Source: Cladocopium goreaui (Eukaryota; Sar; Dinophyceae; Suessiales; Symbiodiniaceae). From it: a stretch of 64,000 nt of DNA. The DNA is taken from contig CAMXCT020001081.1 in assembly GCA_947184155.2 (NCBI GenBank), positions 117,512 to 181,511 of the forward strand, given 5' to 3'. This document shows, in pieces, positions 24,480 through 36,652 of this stretch; the stretch's first letter is position 1; each line of letters starts with the position of its first letter. A model generated the notes under the pieces. It worked only from the letters and a program-made list of their open reading frames with translations. It made no database searches and was not told the DNA's origin. Made by a program: the position numbers and the translations under genes.

Positions 24480-25354
24480 TTGAAATAAGAGCCTTAGTGT
24501 TCATCATGAGTCAGTATGAGATGAGTCATGGACACAAGCTCCACAAGTCAGAAAACAAGCACTTGACTTGCGTAAATACTGCCTGCAAGAGCAAGCCTGC
24601 AAGAACCTTCAAGAAAACAGCGTGGTCATCACCCACACATGGCTCCGGCATGCTTTTTTCGTCGTAACGGGTTGAAACAAAGCTGTATCTGCACGGGCAC
24701 CAGGTCTTAGTGCCCGCTAAGCCGCTAGGCAAAAAAAAAGGTTCAACAACACAATCTGGCGGCAGCAAATGCGATATGGATGCGATACGGATGCGATATG
24801 CATTGAATTGCATTGAGCATCATTGAGCGATATGCGAGCAGATTGCCTACGCATTGCGAGCCGAGCATTTTTTTTTGCCGTTGTGAAAGTGGTCTCTCTT
24901 TGGATCTGCCGAGCTCAAAGAAGGAGCTCACCCCATTGGATCATCGAAGAGTTCTCAGATGCAGACACTGAATCAGACTGGATCAGACAGGTCTGGTGTA
25001 TCCTATTGGAAATATGTGGAAATATGTTATGATAAATATGGTTCCTATATGGTTTCTATATGGTTTCTATATGGTTTCCCTATGTTTCCTGTCAACATTT
25101 CAGGATACTTCAACCATTGAGGCTTGTCACATTGGGATACATTGGGATACTTTGGGCACGTTCACATAATCTCCCCCATGTCAGTTGCAGTTTTGTGGCT
25201 ATCCACCATTTTAAGCCAAACCCATATCATGGGGGATTTATGGGGATTTACATGGATTTTGGCATGGGAACATCAGAATGTACTATATGCAGTAATAACA
25301 TGTAATAACATGTAATAACTTCAGAATGGCATATCATACTCCATCGCTGGATTC
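24480..25354. other. No firm gene
   Basis: Short open frames only. A segment at about 24680-24590 (minus) reads MPEPCVGDDHAVFLKVLAG and could be an exon of the downstream gene, but its splice sites are ambiguous. Short direct repeats (ggtttctatat, three copies) lie near 25045-25075. Confidence 0.35.
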
Positions 25355-28300
25355 CTACTCCATCATTGTTTTCGTTGGCCTCAATCCCCATGATGTGGAC
25401 ATATGTGGACCCCCTCCATCCCCCTCCGCCAAGTCCGCCAAGCTTCTGTGCAAGCGCTGGGCCCGACGATCGTCGAATTGACTGAGCCACAGCCGGAAGA
25501 CGCAAGTAATGGGCACGGAGAGAATGGCACCTCGGGGGGCTAAGATGGTGCTAAGATGGTCCAAAGATGTGGGGATTTAAGAAGCAAACATGTGGGTATA
25601 ACATGGTATAACACTACTTGTTTAAGGGAATGCAATGACATGTAATGACAATGGGAGGATACATAGTTACATATATTGCACACAGCTTGTGGGTTGGCCC
25701 TCAAAATGAAGATTTACCCTGCAAATACGGCAATTCTTTTGGAAAAAGTGTTAAGAACCACTAATAAGATGGAATGAGATACCTGATTTCCACTCTGCAC
25801 TGAAAAGCATTGAAAAGATGGATATCAGAAGTCTAACTCCAACAATCTCCAACCGTCTCCAACTCATTGATTTTCCAAGATCTACAGGCTACAGGCTGCT
25901 ACAGGCATGGATTTCAAGAGGCAAACGCGACAAAGGCAGCGACCAGCAATGCCCCACACGCTGCTCCAGAACCTGGAAAAGCATCTGAAACGATCTGAAC
26001 GCTGCGAGAGGTTACTTAGCTTTGCTTAGCTGCTGGTCTCTAAGGATGGAACAGCAACGAAACAACGATGATGAGAGGATGCAATGAAAGGCCTGGCGGC
26101 AAAAGGGCTACGTCCCAACTTTAAAATTTGCATCTTTATGAGTCAAAGGCTTATGAGACATCAGACATCTTTGACATGTGAGAAGCTGAGAATCCCTACC
26201 CTGAGACATAATTTGGGGCTCAATGAGGTTTCCAGCAATGTTGTGAACCTTGGCAGTTGACGTCAGAGAATCAAAAAAAGAACTGATAAGATCTGATAAG
26301 TCCAAGATCTGGAAACTGATACTATGCACTGAGGACGGAACAAGGAATTGGACTAAGACCACAATGAATGTGTCCAATAGCCTGATCTGCGAAGCTGTTT
26401 CAGCACTCCTTTCGCTTATCAAACTGTGATGCCTCCAAAAAACACCAGAAATCTAAAGGGATAAAAGGTTTAGGAGCAAGATGGAGCAAGTATCACATGC
26501 GGCAAGGCCACGTGCCATCAGGTTTAAGCCACACAAAAGGGATCGGGGCAATGATTGCGAACAGCGGGCCTCTCACGCGAGCCGCGCATGTACAAACAAA
26601 CAAAACATGAAAGGAACACCTGTCTGAAAATGAGTCATCTTGAGTAAGCATTGCGAGCCGAAACAATCACATCTTGACATTCCACGCACCCTTTGTGCCT
26701 AAATTGGGAATAAAATTTGTGACGAAGGTAACCAATCCCCACACCTCAGCTCCAGAAGCAGAACAAAGGCTGAGATCATTCAGATCAGCAGCGATCAGCA
26801 CTGAGCTCAGTGCGATGGTTAGAGGAACCTGCATCCACCAAAGCGCCAGCATCACGAACACCTGCAAGGGATCGAATAGTGAACATACCAGCGATGACCG
26901 GTGATGATTACAAAATACTACAAATTCGGAGGCACCATGCGGTCCAAAGATGTTCGAACTACGCCAAGGTGCTGCTATCACAAAGCTGGAGACGCTTTTG
27001 CACATCAAATATCTTTGCACCTCAATGGCTAAACAGAGAAAAACATTTTTTTAAAAAAAAGTTGTCCCCTTTTTATCCCTTTTTAGCATTTGCATGCCCC
27101 AAAAAAACACTTGTGCAAGGGCTATCAGATATACACAATATTACACAATGATGGTTGCCGCGGCCAAGGTGCCAAATCCTTCACCGGTGAGTCTCGACCT
27201 CGTGCAACAAGGGATGCCAGGAACGCAGCAAGCATCAGCAAGCAGCAATCCCAGCAGGCTTTAGCAGGCTTTAGCCAAGCATCGCCCTGAGTGAATCTCT
27301 GGGAGCAAACCAATCAAGCAAAAGATGAACATCAGCACGCAAAGCATCATCCCTGCCACGGCACGGAATCATATGAATATATACATATATATGAATCATG
27401 TCCAGTGCTGGCCCAATCAACATAATCACACATTTGCCAAACTGCTGAAAAATTCTCTGGATGGAAGCTGGGCGCGTGTCCTTCGATGAAACTAAAGAAG
27501 GAGGATGTCATTTCAAGCAAGTAACCTGACAAACATTTGTTTTTTTTGGGACAGTCCAGCCACAGCATGTCGCAGCCAACACACATGCCGAGCAAAATGA
27601 CACCAGTCAATCCGTTGCAAAAATGCCATGGCATATGCAGAATCACAGCTGCATCTTGGTCACTTCTGAACTCGGCTGCGATCTGCTTCCAGTCGATGTC
27701 AAGGCCACTATGGACCTAAATCCCAAGATCTCCCAAGCAGCACAGATTGCAACAGAATGCACTCACCAAATCATCACAGGTGCAACTCTTGGAGCAAGCT
27801 ACGAGGCCAAAGTTGGACAGGATCATCCTGATCAGGACCCAAACCCCAAGCACTGTGTCGGAAGCACTGTGTGACCAAAGTGACACCAAAGCAACATCAA
27901 ATCCAAACCACATCAAGCCACCATGTAGTCACTTCGGATCTTCGGAATGTTAATTTATGATATTTATGTAGTCGCATCCAAACCAACATAAAACTCCGGC
28001 GTTCACAAACTCATGATAGAATTGATTCACCAATTTGGCCCAGTAGCTTCAATTTCTCCATTTTCTCTGAGTCTTTAAACTGACCCCAATCAAAGTCCGC
28101 GAAGACTTTAACCTTGCAGCAGCCAATGGCACACACATCGCTGTCTCAAAAATGTTGGACATGGGCCATCCATCGGCCATCCATGGATACATATGGATAC
28201 CCTGTTATAAAAATTGCTATTAAATGATTGTCCAAACCAGGTCCAGATTTTGAGACCCCGGATGTTTTTGGAAGAGACACTGCAAAGCCTCTTTTCGAAT

Positions 28301-30070
28301 CCAACCTTTCCGAATCCTTTTCGACTGTGTCTGTCAGGTGGCAACACCATAGAAAATCCAGAAGATAACTGCCTCAGACATCAGTGTTCTTCAAATCTTG
28401 TACTTGCACAAGGTCAATTCGCAGCATTCGCCACTGCGCATTGGATGCTGAGGGCTTTACCAGGAAAGACAGAACCACAAAAATCACCGAGAATATGCTC
28501 CAAATCCTTGGGATATCAAGGGTTTCTGCTAACGGGTTGCCATGGGGTACCCTTTGCCTCCCTTCGTACTGGTTTGGCACAAGCACTGTCCACAGGGATG
28601 CCACAAATTCACAGTTGTGGCGTTTGCAGGTGGTGTTGTAGGGGACTGCCAACAATTTGACGACCGCGCGAAGTCAAAAACCTCGATGTCGAGGTGCTGA
28701 AGGAGCCATCTTTCACATGAGTGACCTTGGTTTTAACACCAAGTGATGATTGCAGCTGCATCATGTTGCATCAATCAAAAGCAGGCGGTTTTTTGGCGAA
28801 TCCCAACACCAGCTCTGGCACGCACAATACCAATCCAGCCGCCGATACCAATGCAGCATAAGGCACAGCAATTTCTGGCGGCACCTCCTTCGCATTCACT
28901 GATCGGGCTCGCTGCAGCCTGAGTGATGATAGTGATGGGATTATTTTTATGATTTGAATGATCTGAATGCTGAGATATGCTGAGTTACCTCAGTTACCTC
29001 AGTCTCAGATTGGCGCTTCCAAGATCGATTGCGCTCACTATATAGTTTGTTCAGAAATGGGGTATACCATGGTAAACCATGGTAAACCACCGGATTTTGG
29101 GGTACCCTTTTGGGAAAAAAAAACATGTGCTTCATGATCTGCATCCTCGGTCTCAAACACTCAGAGTGCTATCTGCGTCCGAGCTGTCTCCAGTGTCCTG
29201 GACATGCCATGACACACGCGACAAACGCCGCATGATCAAGCAATCCTTCAGTGCTTTCTTATTGATATTGATATTATTGATATTATTGATGATGATGATG
29301 ATGATGATGATGTTGTTGATGATGATGATGATGATCGTGATGAAAACGAAGAATAAAACACAACTCTTCACGGTTTTACAATCAAAGGCGGCCTCTTGAT
29401 CTGATCTCCCCATCTTGGTGCCGCTTGTTTCACGCCGATGCTTCCTGTGCGTTCAGTGTCCATGAAAATCCTGAAATTACACTACATTTAGATACATTTA
29501 GGACATGCCAGTGGTTTAAACGTCGGCCTTCCCGCAACGAAACACTGTTGAAACCTGTTTTCAAGTGCAAACTGCACCATCTGACCATCTACCGCCTTCG
29601 GGATCCGAGTTGTTGAAGTGCCCTCCCCACACACCTGTCCAAGCCGGTCCAAGCCGGTCCAAGCTGTCCAAGTCTGCTGATCTTTTCAAAGCTGAAAGAT
29701 GCTGAAAGTCCCTGCCTGGGCAGGTTGACCAATAATGCCAGGAGAGGCTCGCAAAGAAATGCTAAGAAAATTGCGAAAGTCAAAGGCACCTCGGCGCAGA
29801 TCGGTGTAGAATGTTGTGACAGGGCTTTAGGAGATTGCTTTTCCATGCTCTTCCTTTATTTTTGCCTTCTGACTCCAGGTGTGAGTGATGCAACACGGTT
29901 GCCCCGCACCCCAAACAAACACCGGGCCCCCATAGACCCTCCGGTACACTTGGGCTGGTACCAAGACTCTCCGCATCCAGTACAGAAAGTAAATCTGAGT
30001 TTGGCAGGAGCGCTCTCTCTATATCACCACTGAGCTCACCACTTGTTACTTGGTGAGACTCTGCTACTTG
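25355..30070 (-). CDS. AI-2E transporter family (TMEM245-like) membrane protein, many exons
   Basis: Polytopic membrane protein of the AI-2E/PerM family (PF01594), whose animal member is TMEM245; substrate unknown. The 3' half is firm, with phases closing through seven junctions: 26861-26814, 26744-26699, 26569-26535, 26386-26342, 26248-26200, 26092-26053, 25972-25944 and terminal 25530-25355. Family hallmarks appear in order: VWGLVTFVTNFIPNLG, then GNLIEPQIMSQGLSLHP, then LLFWSSVWGIAGAILSVPIT. Upstream exons fit the N-terminal membrane segments: 29789-29730 (VPLTFAIFLAFLCEPLLALL) and 28506-28461 (IWSIFSVIFVVLSFL). An acidic exon near 30070-29990 (TSGELSGDIERALLPNS) may be the cytosolic N-terminus. 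Middle exons (28.4-26.9 kb) are unresolved; 28884-~28800 reads a further hydrophobic stretch. Two donors are GC (ATC|GCACTG, TTAG|GCACAA). Several exons are only 29-49 bases. Confidence 0.85.
29262..29342. repeat. ATT/GAT trinucleotide microsatellite
   Basis: A run of attgat and gatgat steps with little interruption, lying in an intron or flank of the AI-2E-type gene. Confidence 0.9.
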
Positions 30071-30384
30071 ACCTTGAGAGGGAGAAAAGAAATAATTTTG
30101 ATCCATATTCCCAATCAAACCGAACTGAAAATTTCTGGGCAAACTTTTCAAAACCAACAGATAACAACCCATACGCATGTGCATATATGGATATAACTAC
30201 AATGATAAACGGCTTGGCTTAGTCTATCTGAGTCTATCTGAAATTGGAATTCCAGCAGTAAGGAGCAAACTGCGATACATGAAGCAACCAAGACCTTGGC
30301 TTTCAAAGCTTATCACGCGAATACCCTGGCCGCAAATCTGACCGCTTTTGCCCAATCACAAGCTGACGCAATTGTAAGGACGCT

Positions 30385-30700
30385 GCCATGCAAATGCCCA
30401 GAACTTCTCGAAACCGAGGGCGATTCCTGGTCCAGGCAGAAAATCCATGAGAATCCTCTCAAAAGCTGTCTTGAGCATATGTGAAATCTGATGAAATATA
30501 TTGAACGCGACTCCTGGCACTTGCAGTTCCTGACAGCAAGCCTTCTATGCCTCAGATTATCTCAGATTCTAAACCAACCGTTGAAGCAACGAGAGCTGAT
30601 CTCCAACAAACGATAGCTGGGGCGAGATGGGCTCCATGCTCTCTGCATTCTGTTCACCACTGGCACCACCAACAATGTCCAGCAGCACCTCATGATCCAA
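30385..30700 (-). CDS. Candidate exons upstream of the AI-2E-type gene
   Basis: Two minus-strand stretches look coding: ~30690-30575 (VLLDIVGGASGEQNAESMEP then SPQLSFVGDQLSLLQRL) and ~30425-30345 (LGICMAASLQLRQLVIGQKR). They could be 5' exons of the AI-2E-type gene or belong to another gene. Splice phases were not closed. Confidence 0.3.
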
Positions 30701-30739
30701 GTACCCATTCCAAAGTTTTCCATATGTCCTAATGGATGG

Positions 30740-31740
30740 AACTAGTGGCTGCGAACTCAGCTACTGCTACTGTTCTGTTCCAACTTGCTCACGTTCGGCC
30801 CTATATCCTGAGATCTCAACCGACGAGCTCAAGCGAGATTCTGCAGGAGATTCCTCGCTGGCTAGTCAGGTCTCTGAAGCTGAAGGTGAATGACCCTTCG
30901 CACCAAATAGACACAGTGGTAGAAAAGGAAACCCTGAACATCCCCAGTGCACAGCAATGGGCACGCACCACAATTTGCAAACACAGACCTACGAGATAAT
31001 GAAAAAAATGTTGGAAAATCAGTCCAAAGAAATGGTCGTGGTAGAGCACTACCATTTGCAAGTGAAAGACTACAAAACAATGAAGATATTGTCAAAGCCA
31101 AAAGTAGCAAAAAGTACGACAAAATGGTAGAGCACTACAATGTGCAACGGCAGTGGCCTCTCTCGAATTAATTCTCGGAATTTCAATGTCTGGAGCCATG
31201 GCATTGTGTCAGTGTCAAGGCTGCTTCATTCTCGTAACAAAAGGTTGGAAGATTGGGTAGCTATAGTTATAGATTCAAGAAATGGGGATGATCACCAACA
31301 AAAACTCTGGATATTCAGGATTTACCATCCTGTTGGCAGACCTATTGTGGCCTTGCTGTGGCCCATGCTGTTGGCTTGTGGAATTTGACTTATTGCCTGC
31401 AGCCTGCTGTACGGAACCCTGCTGGGCCAACGGCAAACCACGAGACATGATTTGTAAACATGTATAAGTCATTATACGTATTATATAACGTATACTGTGT
31501 ATGTATATGTATATGCAACACGCATACGTATATGTATATGTATTGTATATGTATAATCATCTATCTACAATATGTATCAAGTATCAATATGTATATATGT
31601 ATATGTGTGCTGCATGAAAATTTGTCGTAATTACATACTTAAATTAATTCTGAATGATGTTTGCCATGCACCGACTCTCAGCCACAAAAACAATGCGACC
31701 AAAAAATTACTCTACTTCGTGTGATCCCCACCATGACATG
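30740..31740. other. No firm gene; TATGTA-type microsatellite inside
   Basis: No exon supported. 31475-31610 is a run of tatgta/tatacg words. The stretch leads into the satellite block at 31741. Confidence 0.5.
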
Positions 31741-32460
31741 TCAGGACGTATATTTGGACATATATTTAGTATATTCTGACATCCTATCTGACATATATTC
31801 TGGCATTCTATCTGGCATTATATCTGGCATATATCCTGACATTCCACCTGGCATTCTATCTGGCAGTCTATCTGGCATTCTATCTGACATATTTTCTGAC
31901 ATTTCATCTGACATATATTCTGGCATTCTACCTGTCATTTATTCTGACATATATTCTGGCATTCTATCTGACATATATTCTGGCATATATTCTGGCATTC
32001 TACCTGGCATTATATCTGACATATATTTTGGCATTCTATCTGACATATATTCTGGCATATATGTTGGCATTCTATCTGGCATTATATCTGACATATATTC
32101 TGGCATTCTATCTGACATATATTCTGGCATATATTCTGGCATTCTATCTGGCATTATATCTGACATATATTTTGGCATTCTATCTGACATACATTCTGGC
32201 ATATATGTTGGCATTCTATCTGGCATTATATCTGACATTCTATCTGACATTCTATCTGGCAGTCTATCTGGCATTCTTTCTGGCATTCTTTCTGGCATTC
32301 TATCTGGCATTCTATCTGGCATCCTATCTGGCATTCTATCTGGCATTCTATCTGGCATTCTTTCTGGCATTCTTTCTGGCATTCTATCTGGCATTCTATC
32401 TGGCATCCTATCTGACATTCTATCTGGCATTCTACCTGGCAGTCTATCTGACATTCCTAC
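31741..32460. repeat. 12-bp tandem satellite, about 60 copies
   Basis: Variants of tctggcattcta, tctgacatatat and tctggcattata follow one another in exact 12-base steps for about 720 bases. The right half is more homogeneous than the left. Because 12 is a multiple of 3, long frames stay open on both strands (4-residue repeats such as MPDR or LSGI); I treat these as by-products, not genes. Confidence 0.95.
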
Positions 32461-32820
32461 ATGAGGTCCGGCAGGGAACACTTGGCATGGATACTCGCGG
32501 TTGAGGTCCGGCAGGGAACACTGGGCGCGGATGGTCGTGGTTGAGGTCCGGCAGGGAACACTGGGCGCGGATGGTCGTGGTTGAGGTCCGGCAGGGAACA
32601 ATGGGCGTGGATGGTCGTGGTTGAGGTCCGGCAGGGAACACTGGGCGTGGATGGTCGTGGTTGAGGTCCGGCAGGGAACACTGGGCGTGGATGGTCGTGG
32701 TTGAGGTCCAGCAGGGAACACTGGGCGTGGATGGTCGTGGTTGAGGTCCGGCAGGGAACACTGGGCGTGGATGGTCGTGGTTGAGGTCCGGCAGCGAACA
32801 CTGTGGATCGCGGATCGCAG
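32461..32820. repeat. 40-bp minisatellite, 9 copies
   Basis: Nine head-to-tail copies of a 40-base unit beginning ttgaggtccggcagggaaca. The first and last copies are diverged, and the central ones differ by 0-2 bases. It abuts the 12-bp satellite with no spacer. The period is not a multiple of three, so all three minus-strand frames read the same three peptides in rotation, which argues against coding. Confidence 0.97.
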
Positions 32821-32925
32821 TTGAGCAAGGACGACGAGGACGACGAGGAGGACGAGGAGGAGGAGGAGAGGAGGAGGAGGAGCAGGAGGAGGAGCAGGAG
32901 GAGGAGCAGGAGGAGGAGGCAACTG
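32821..32925. repeat. Purine-rich gga/gac run
   Basis: About 100 bases of gacgag then gaggaggag and caggaggag words, joined directly to the 40-bp minisatellite. Strong purine/pyrimidine strand bias. Confidence 0.9.
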
Positions 32926-33399
32926 ACATAAAATCTAACAACCCTCACCTGGCAGGTGGGGAAAAAGACACTTTGCGCCAAGGCCCATGCGATCTTCCAA
33001 AGTTGCCTTGGATCATCCAATCGGTTCCATTTCTGCACAGAACACAGTGGCATCTAGGGCATCTGCTTCTTCCATGGTCAATCCTGGACAAGCTGGCAAT
33101 ATCTGGCAATGCATGTCAGTGCTATGCAACGGTGAGGGGAACATCTCCTTATACAAGATATCCTTAGATTGATCCCGCAACATCTTGCTACATCTTACTG
33201 CATTAGCATCACCTCCATTTGGGTGTTTCTTGAAAATGGATGAAAATGGGAGACCCCAAACATCCCCAAACTCTCCACCTTGGTGCGGGCTTGGACCAAT
33301 CCGCTAATCACCTCCGCATCCTTTGAGCCATTGTGCAAGGCAGTATCATCCAATCGTGAATCATCCAATATCATCCAGCATCTATGATGAAAATAGGCA

Positions 33400-33670
33400 T
33401 GATGGTAATTGTATCATCTAATTGCCTCAGGTTTTGGATTTTTGTTGGCTTTCTTTCCCGGTACCATTTGCCTTGTATTTGCAACAGTTTGGAACTAGAA
33501 CCTGTCATTTTGCAGTATTTGCTACACTTTGGCACGGTCACTTTGCATTTTGCATGGTATTTGCTGCATTTGGCCATGTTTGCCTTCCATTTTGCATGGT
33601 ATTTGTCATATTGTGGCATTTCAACCTCTGATTTGCATGGTATTTGCTACATTTTGGTGCTTCAAACGTT
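33400..33670. repeat. Degenerate ttgcatggtatttgc repeat
   Basis: The phrase (t)ttgcatggtatttg recurs at about 33556, 33592 and 33634, within related T/G-rich words (tttggcacgg, ttttgcagta). Spacing is irregular, so it is an old or partial tandem repeat. No gene is seen here. Confidence 0.6.
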
Positions 33671-33704
33671 CATGTGGGTCTCTTGAGGATTCTTTGGGCT
33701 TTCA

Positions 33705-34050
33705 TTTAGGGTGTCATTTAGGGTTTCTTCAGGGTTTCTTTAGGGTTTCATTTAGGGTTTCTTTAGGGTTTCATTTAGGGTTTCAAATTAGGGTTTCATT
33801 TAGGGTTTCATTTAGGGTTTCTTTAGGGTGTCAATTTAGGGTTTCAGCTAAGGTGTCAGTTAAGGTTTCATTTAGTTTTTTTTTCAGAATGTTGTTTAGG
33901 GTTTCTTCGGGATGTCATTTTGGGTGTAATTATGTATTAATGGTTTCCCTAGAGTTCATTTAGGTTTTCATGTAGGTTTTCTTATCAGGATTTCTTTAGG
34001 GTTTCTTTGGGTTTCACCTAGGGTCTCTCTAGGGTTTCATTTAGGATACA
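33705..34050. repeat. Interstitial telomere-like TTTAGGG repeats
   Basis: More than ten copies of tttagggttt, alternating as catttagggtttc and ctttagggtttc in 12-13 base steps, cleanest at 33730-33830 and decaying to 34045. TTTAGGG is the Arabidopsis-type telomere repeat reported for dinoflagellates. The extra c(a/t) spacer means it is not a pure telomere tract. Confidence 0.85.
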
Positions 34051-34054
34051 AACA

Positions 34055-34445
34055 GAACAGAATAAAGCAAAAGAAAATGAAAAACAAAGAGACAGTAAAG
34101 ACAGGAAGCAAAGAAGCAAAGGAGCAGGAAGTAGAGCAGCAAAAACACATGACTGAAGAAAAGAAAAAGTAGAATAGTAGAAGTAGAAAGGCACAGACGT
34201 ACAAAAGCAGAGAAGCAGGGAAAACAGAGAAGCAGAAAAAGCAGAGAAGCAGGAAAAGCAAAAAGCAGAACAGCAGAAAAGCAGAGAAGCAAGAAAAGCA
34301 GAGAAGCAGGGAAAGCAAAGAAGCAGGAAAAGCAAAAAGCAGAACAGCAGAAAAGCAGAGAAGCAAGAAAAGAAGAGAAGCAGGGAAAGCAAAAAGCAGA
34401 GAAGCAGAAAAGCAGGAAATCAGAGAAACAGGAAAGCATAGAACC
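34055..34445. repeat. Purine-rich gaagcag tandem repeat
   Basis: agagaagcag, agaaaagcag and aaagcagaac words repeat for about 390 bases, almost all purine apart from the regular C. A higher-order unit of about 80 bases (for example 34238 and 34316) recurs. It follows the telomere-like tract directly. Open minus-strand frames rich in Phe/Leu/Cys/Ser are a consequence of the repeat. Confidence 0.9.
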
Positions 34446-36640
34446 AGGAACCCAAAAAGAAATCCAGAACCTCCCGCGAAAAAAAAACCAAAAAATAAAT
34501 AGCCCTCACAAACAAAATGGACATGTAGATCATGAGTCTGCAAGTATGAAGCACATACAGTAATTGGGCTATTTTGATCTTAAGATTTCTCCCAAGCACT
34601 CTGTCACATCTTGCGCCAGCAATCCTTTTCTCACGGGAGGCATGAAGCATCTGGCTACATGCTAGTTATGCGCATTTATACTAGTGTCGAGCCCGTTGAA
34701 ACCACTTCAAGTTTCTTTGGAGTTTTGGTACATGCTTCATCGGATTCCACTGTCTTATGGCCTTGTCGGCAATCTTTCCATGGAAACATGATGAAATATT
34801 GATCAACCATGGATCAGCCAATAGCCCCTGGGCTTTGATCTGGCAAGCTTTTGCCACCTGCCACGCTCAGGGATGGAATGCCTATCATGGCACCTGGAGC
34901 GTCAGATTCAACAACAGTGGCCGATACCAAGCTGATTGCGGTCAGGGGAAAAAATCAAACGCTGCATCTAAAAATACATAAAAAGATCAACCACCCATAA
35001 AGTGTGAATGTGGATGCATTCCCCCGAAAACATGTCCTACACTGACAACATTTCTGCCCTAATGCAAGACACAACACTCACAATTTTGTTTTCGAATCAA
35101 TCTTCAGCCGACTTCAGCAGCCTGCCATCCCGAAGCAAGCTTTGGCTTCAAAACAGCTTTCGGCGATCGTTCTGGAATGCAGTATGTACAAGGGCCTGTT
35201 GGGCCCCATGCGGATTGAAAGGATTGAATATATAGTGATGGAAAATCAATGAAAATCACCATTTTGATAGGTAAATCATCCAACTAAACGGCCATATGAA
35301 ATACCAGAGGGATCCAGAGGGTATATTCCTGCGACAGTGGATTCATGCGATTCACCAGGCGCGCTTTGGTCCAGGCTGACTGACAATTCGTTCGAGCTTC
35401 TTCTGCTGCGCAGCAGTGAGGACTGAAAATAAATCCTGAGCTGCAACCAAGAATGAGTCGATGAAAAGAGCTGTTAAAATAGTCAAACAGATTCAAATTG
35501 TTATTTTTCTTCCAATGGCGACGACTCCAAATTTGCCAAGCCGCTCGATATGCCTTCTCGGGCAGCTGTCTCAAAGCCTGATTGAGGTTGATCTGCAGCT
35601 CCTCACCGGAAGATACCGGAAGCTCATTCGATGGAGTGAAAAGCACACCCAGTTGACATCAGACAGCATCCGAGGATCATCCGAGGATCCTCATCACAGA
35701 AGTCTTTGTTCCCGTATACCTTCGACTGACATTCACCAGTGAGTTGGATGCGCAACTAGCACAAAAAGGGACGCAACATCGGCCCTTCATGCGAGATTTT
35801 CAGAGCCGAGCTGCTTCACAGAGGTAGCCCAATGCGCGAGCAGCCAGGAGTCCTTGCAGTCCACCTGATTGCACCTGCCCGCACAGGTAGACTATGGATC
35901 CAGAAATAGGAAACACATCCGGCGATGGCTATGATCACATCACATCTCTATCTCTCTCTCTATTGGTTCATCATGTTTTCATCCTGGCCTCTGTGAAGAG
36001 GCAACTGTTCAGCCTGGGACATCTGGGACACGGCACAAACTTGAGAAGAAACACCGCCGATGCCAAAAGGGGGTCGAATGCCATGGATTGCCACAGATTG
36101 TCATGGCCTTCGGCACTCAGCCATCTCCACCTGAAAACCGAACTCAAACAAGTGAGGAATTTATTTGTGCATGTAATTCTGACTAAGATTCATTATAGAT
36201 TCATTAAATTTGTTTTGTTTGTGACTTGGCTGCATCAATTCTTCACTTTCCAGTCCAAGACTTCACAGTTTCACCAGTGAGTTGAGATTTTCCATAGATT
36301 TTCCATTGGCATTGCCCCAGCCTTCAGCGGAAGCGCTGCAAGGCACATGGCCCAGCAGTCGCTGTCAGCACACTGCCGATGTGTCAAACAGAGTTGGAGC
36401 AAAGCCGCAGTCTCACCTCAGTGAGCTCCCAACATGTCCCAACCAATAACCAATGGGATACCGCTGGGCCAAGGGGAAAAACAGCGCAACAGGGCAACTG
36501 AGGAGATAACTGAGCAAATGGTGGGTAATTTCCTATAGGGAAAGCCATAGTTTACTGGAGGGTAACCCAAATATCAACAACTTCACGGCTTTCCGGTTTC
36601 TAAGATCTTCTAAGCAGGGTCAACTGATGCAATCAAGACC
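34446..36640. other. No firm gene; possible 3' exons of importin gene
   Basis: Two minus-strand stretches look mildly coding: ~35646-35510 (SGEELQINLNQALRQLPEKA) and ~35868-35800 (GLQGLLAARALGYLCEAARL in one frame). They lie downstream of the importin exon ending at 36653, so they could be its missing C-terminal exons, but I could not match them to that family. Confidence 0.3.
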
Positions 36641-36652
36641 AATTAAGCTCAC

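Noticed and set aside
32461-32820. CRISPR-like array
   Set aside because: Units are contiguous with no unique spacers; it is a minisatellite in a eukaryotic genome.
31661-33053. Long ORFs on both strands (up to 327 residues)
   Set aside because: They run through 12-bp and 40-bp satellites; all minus-strand frames are open through the 40-bp array, and the peptides are pure repeat products.
34037-34543. Minus-strand Phe/Ser/Leu/Cys ORFs of 124-168 residues
   Set aside because: They are reverse complements of the gaagcag purine array.
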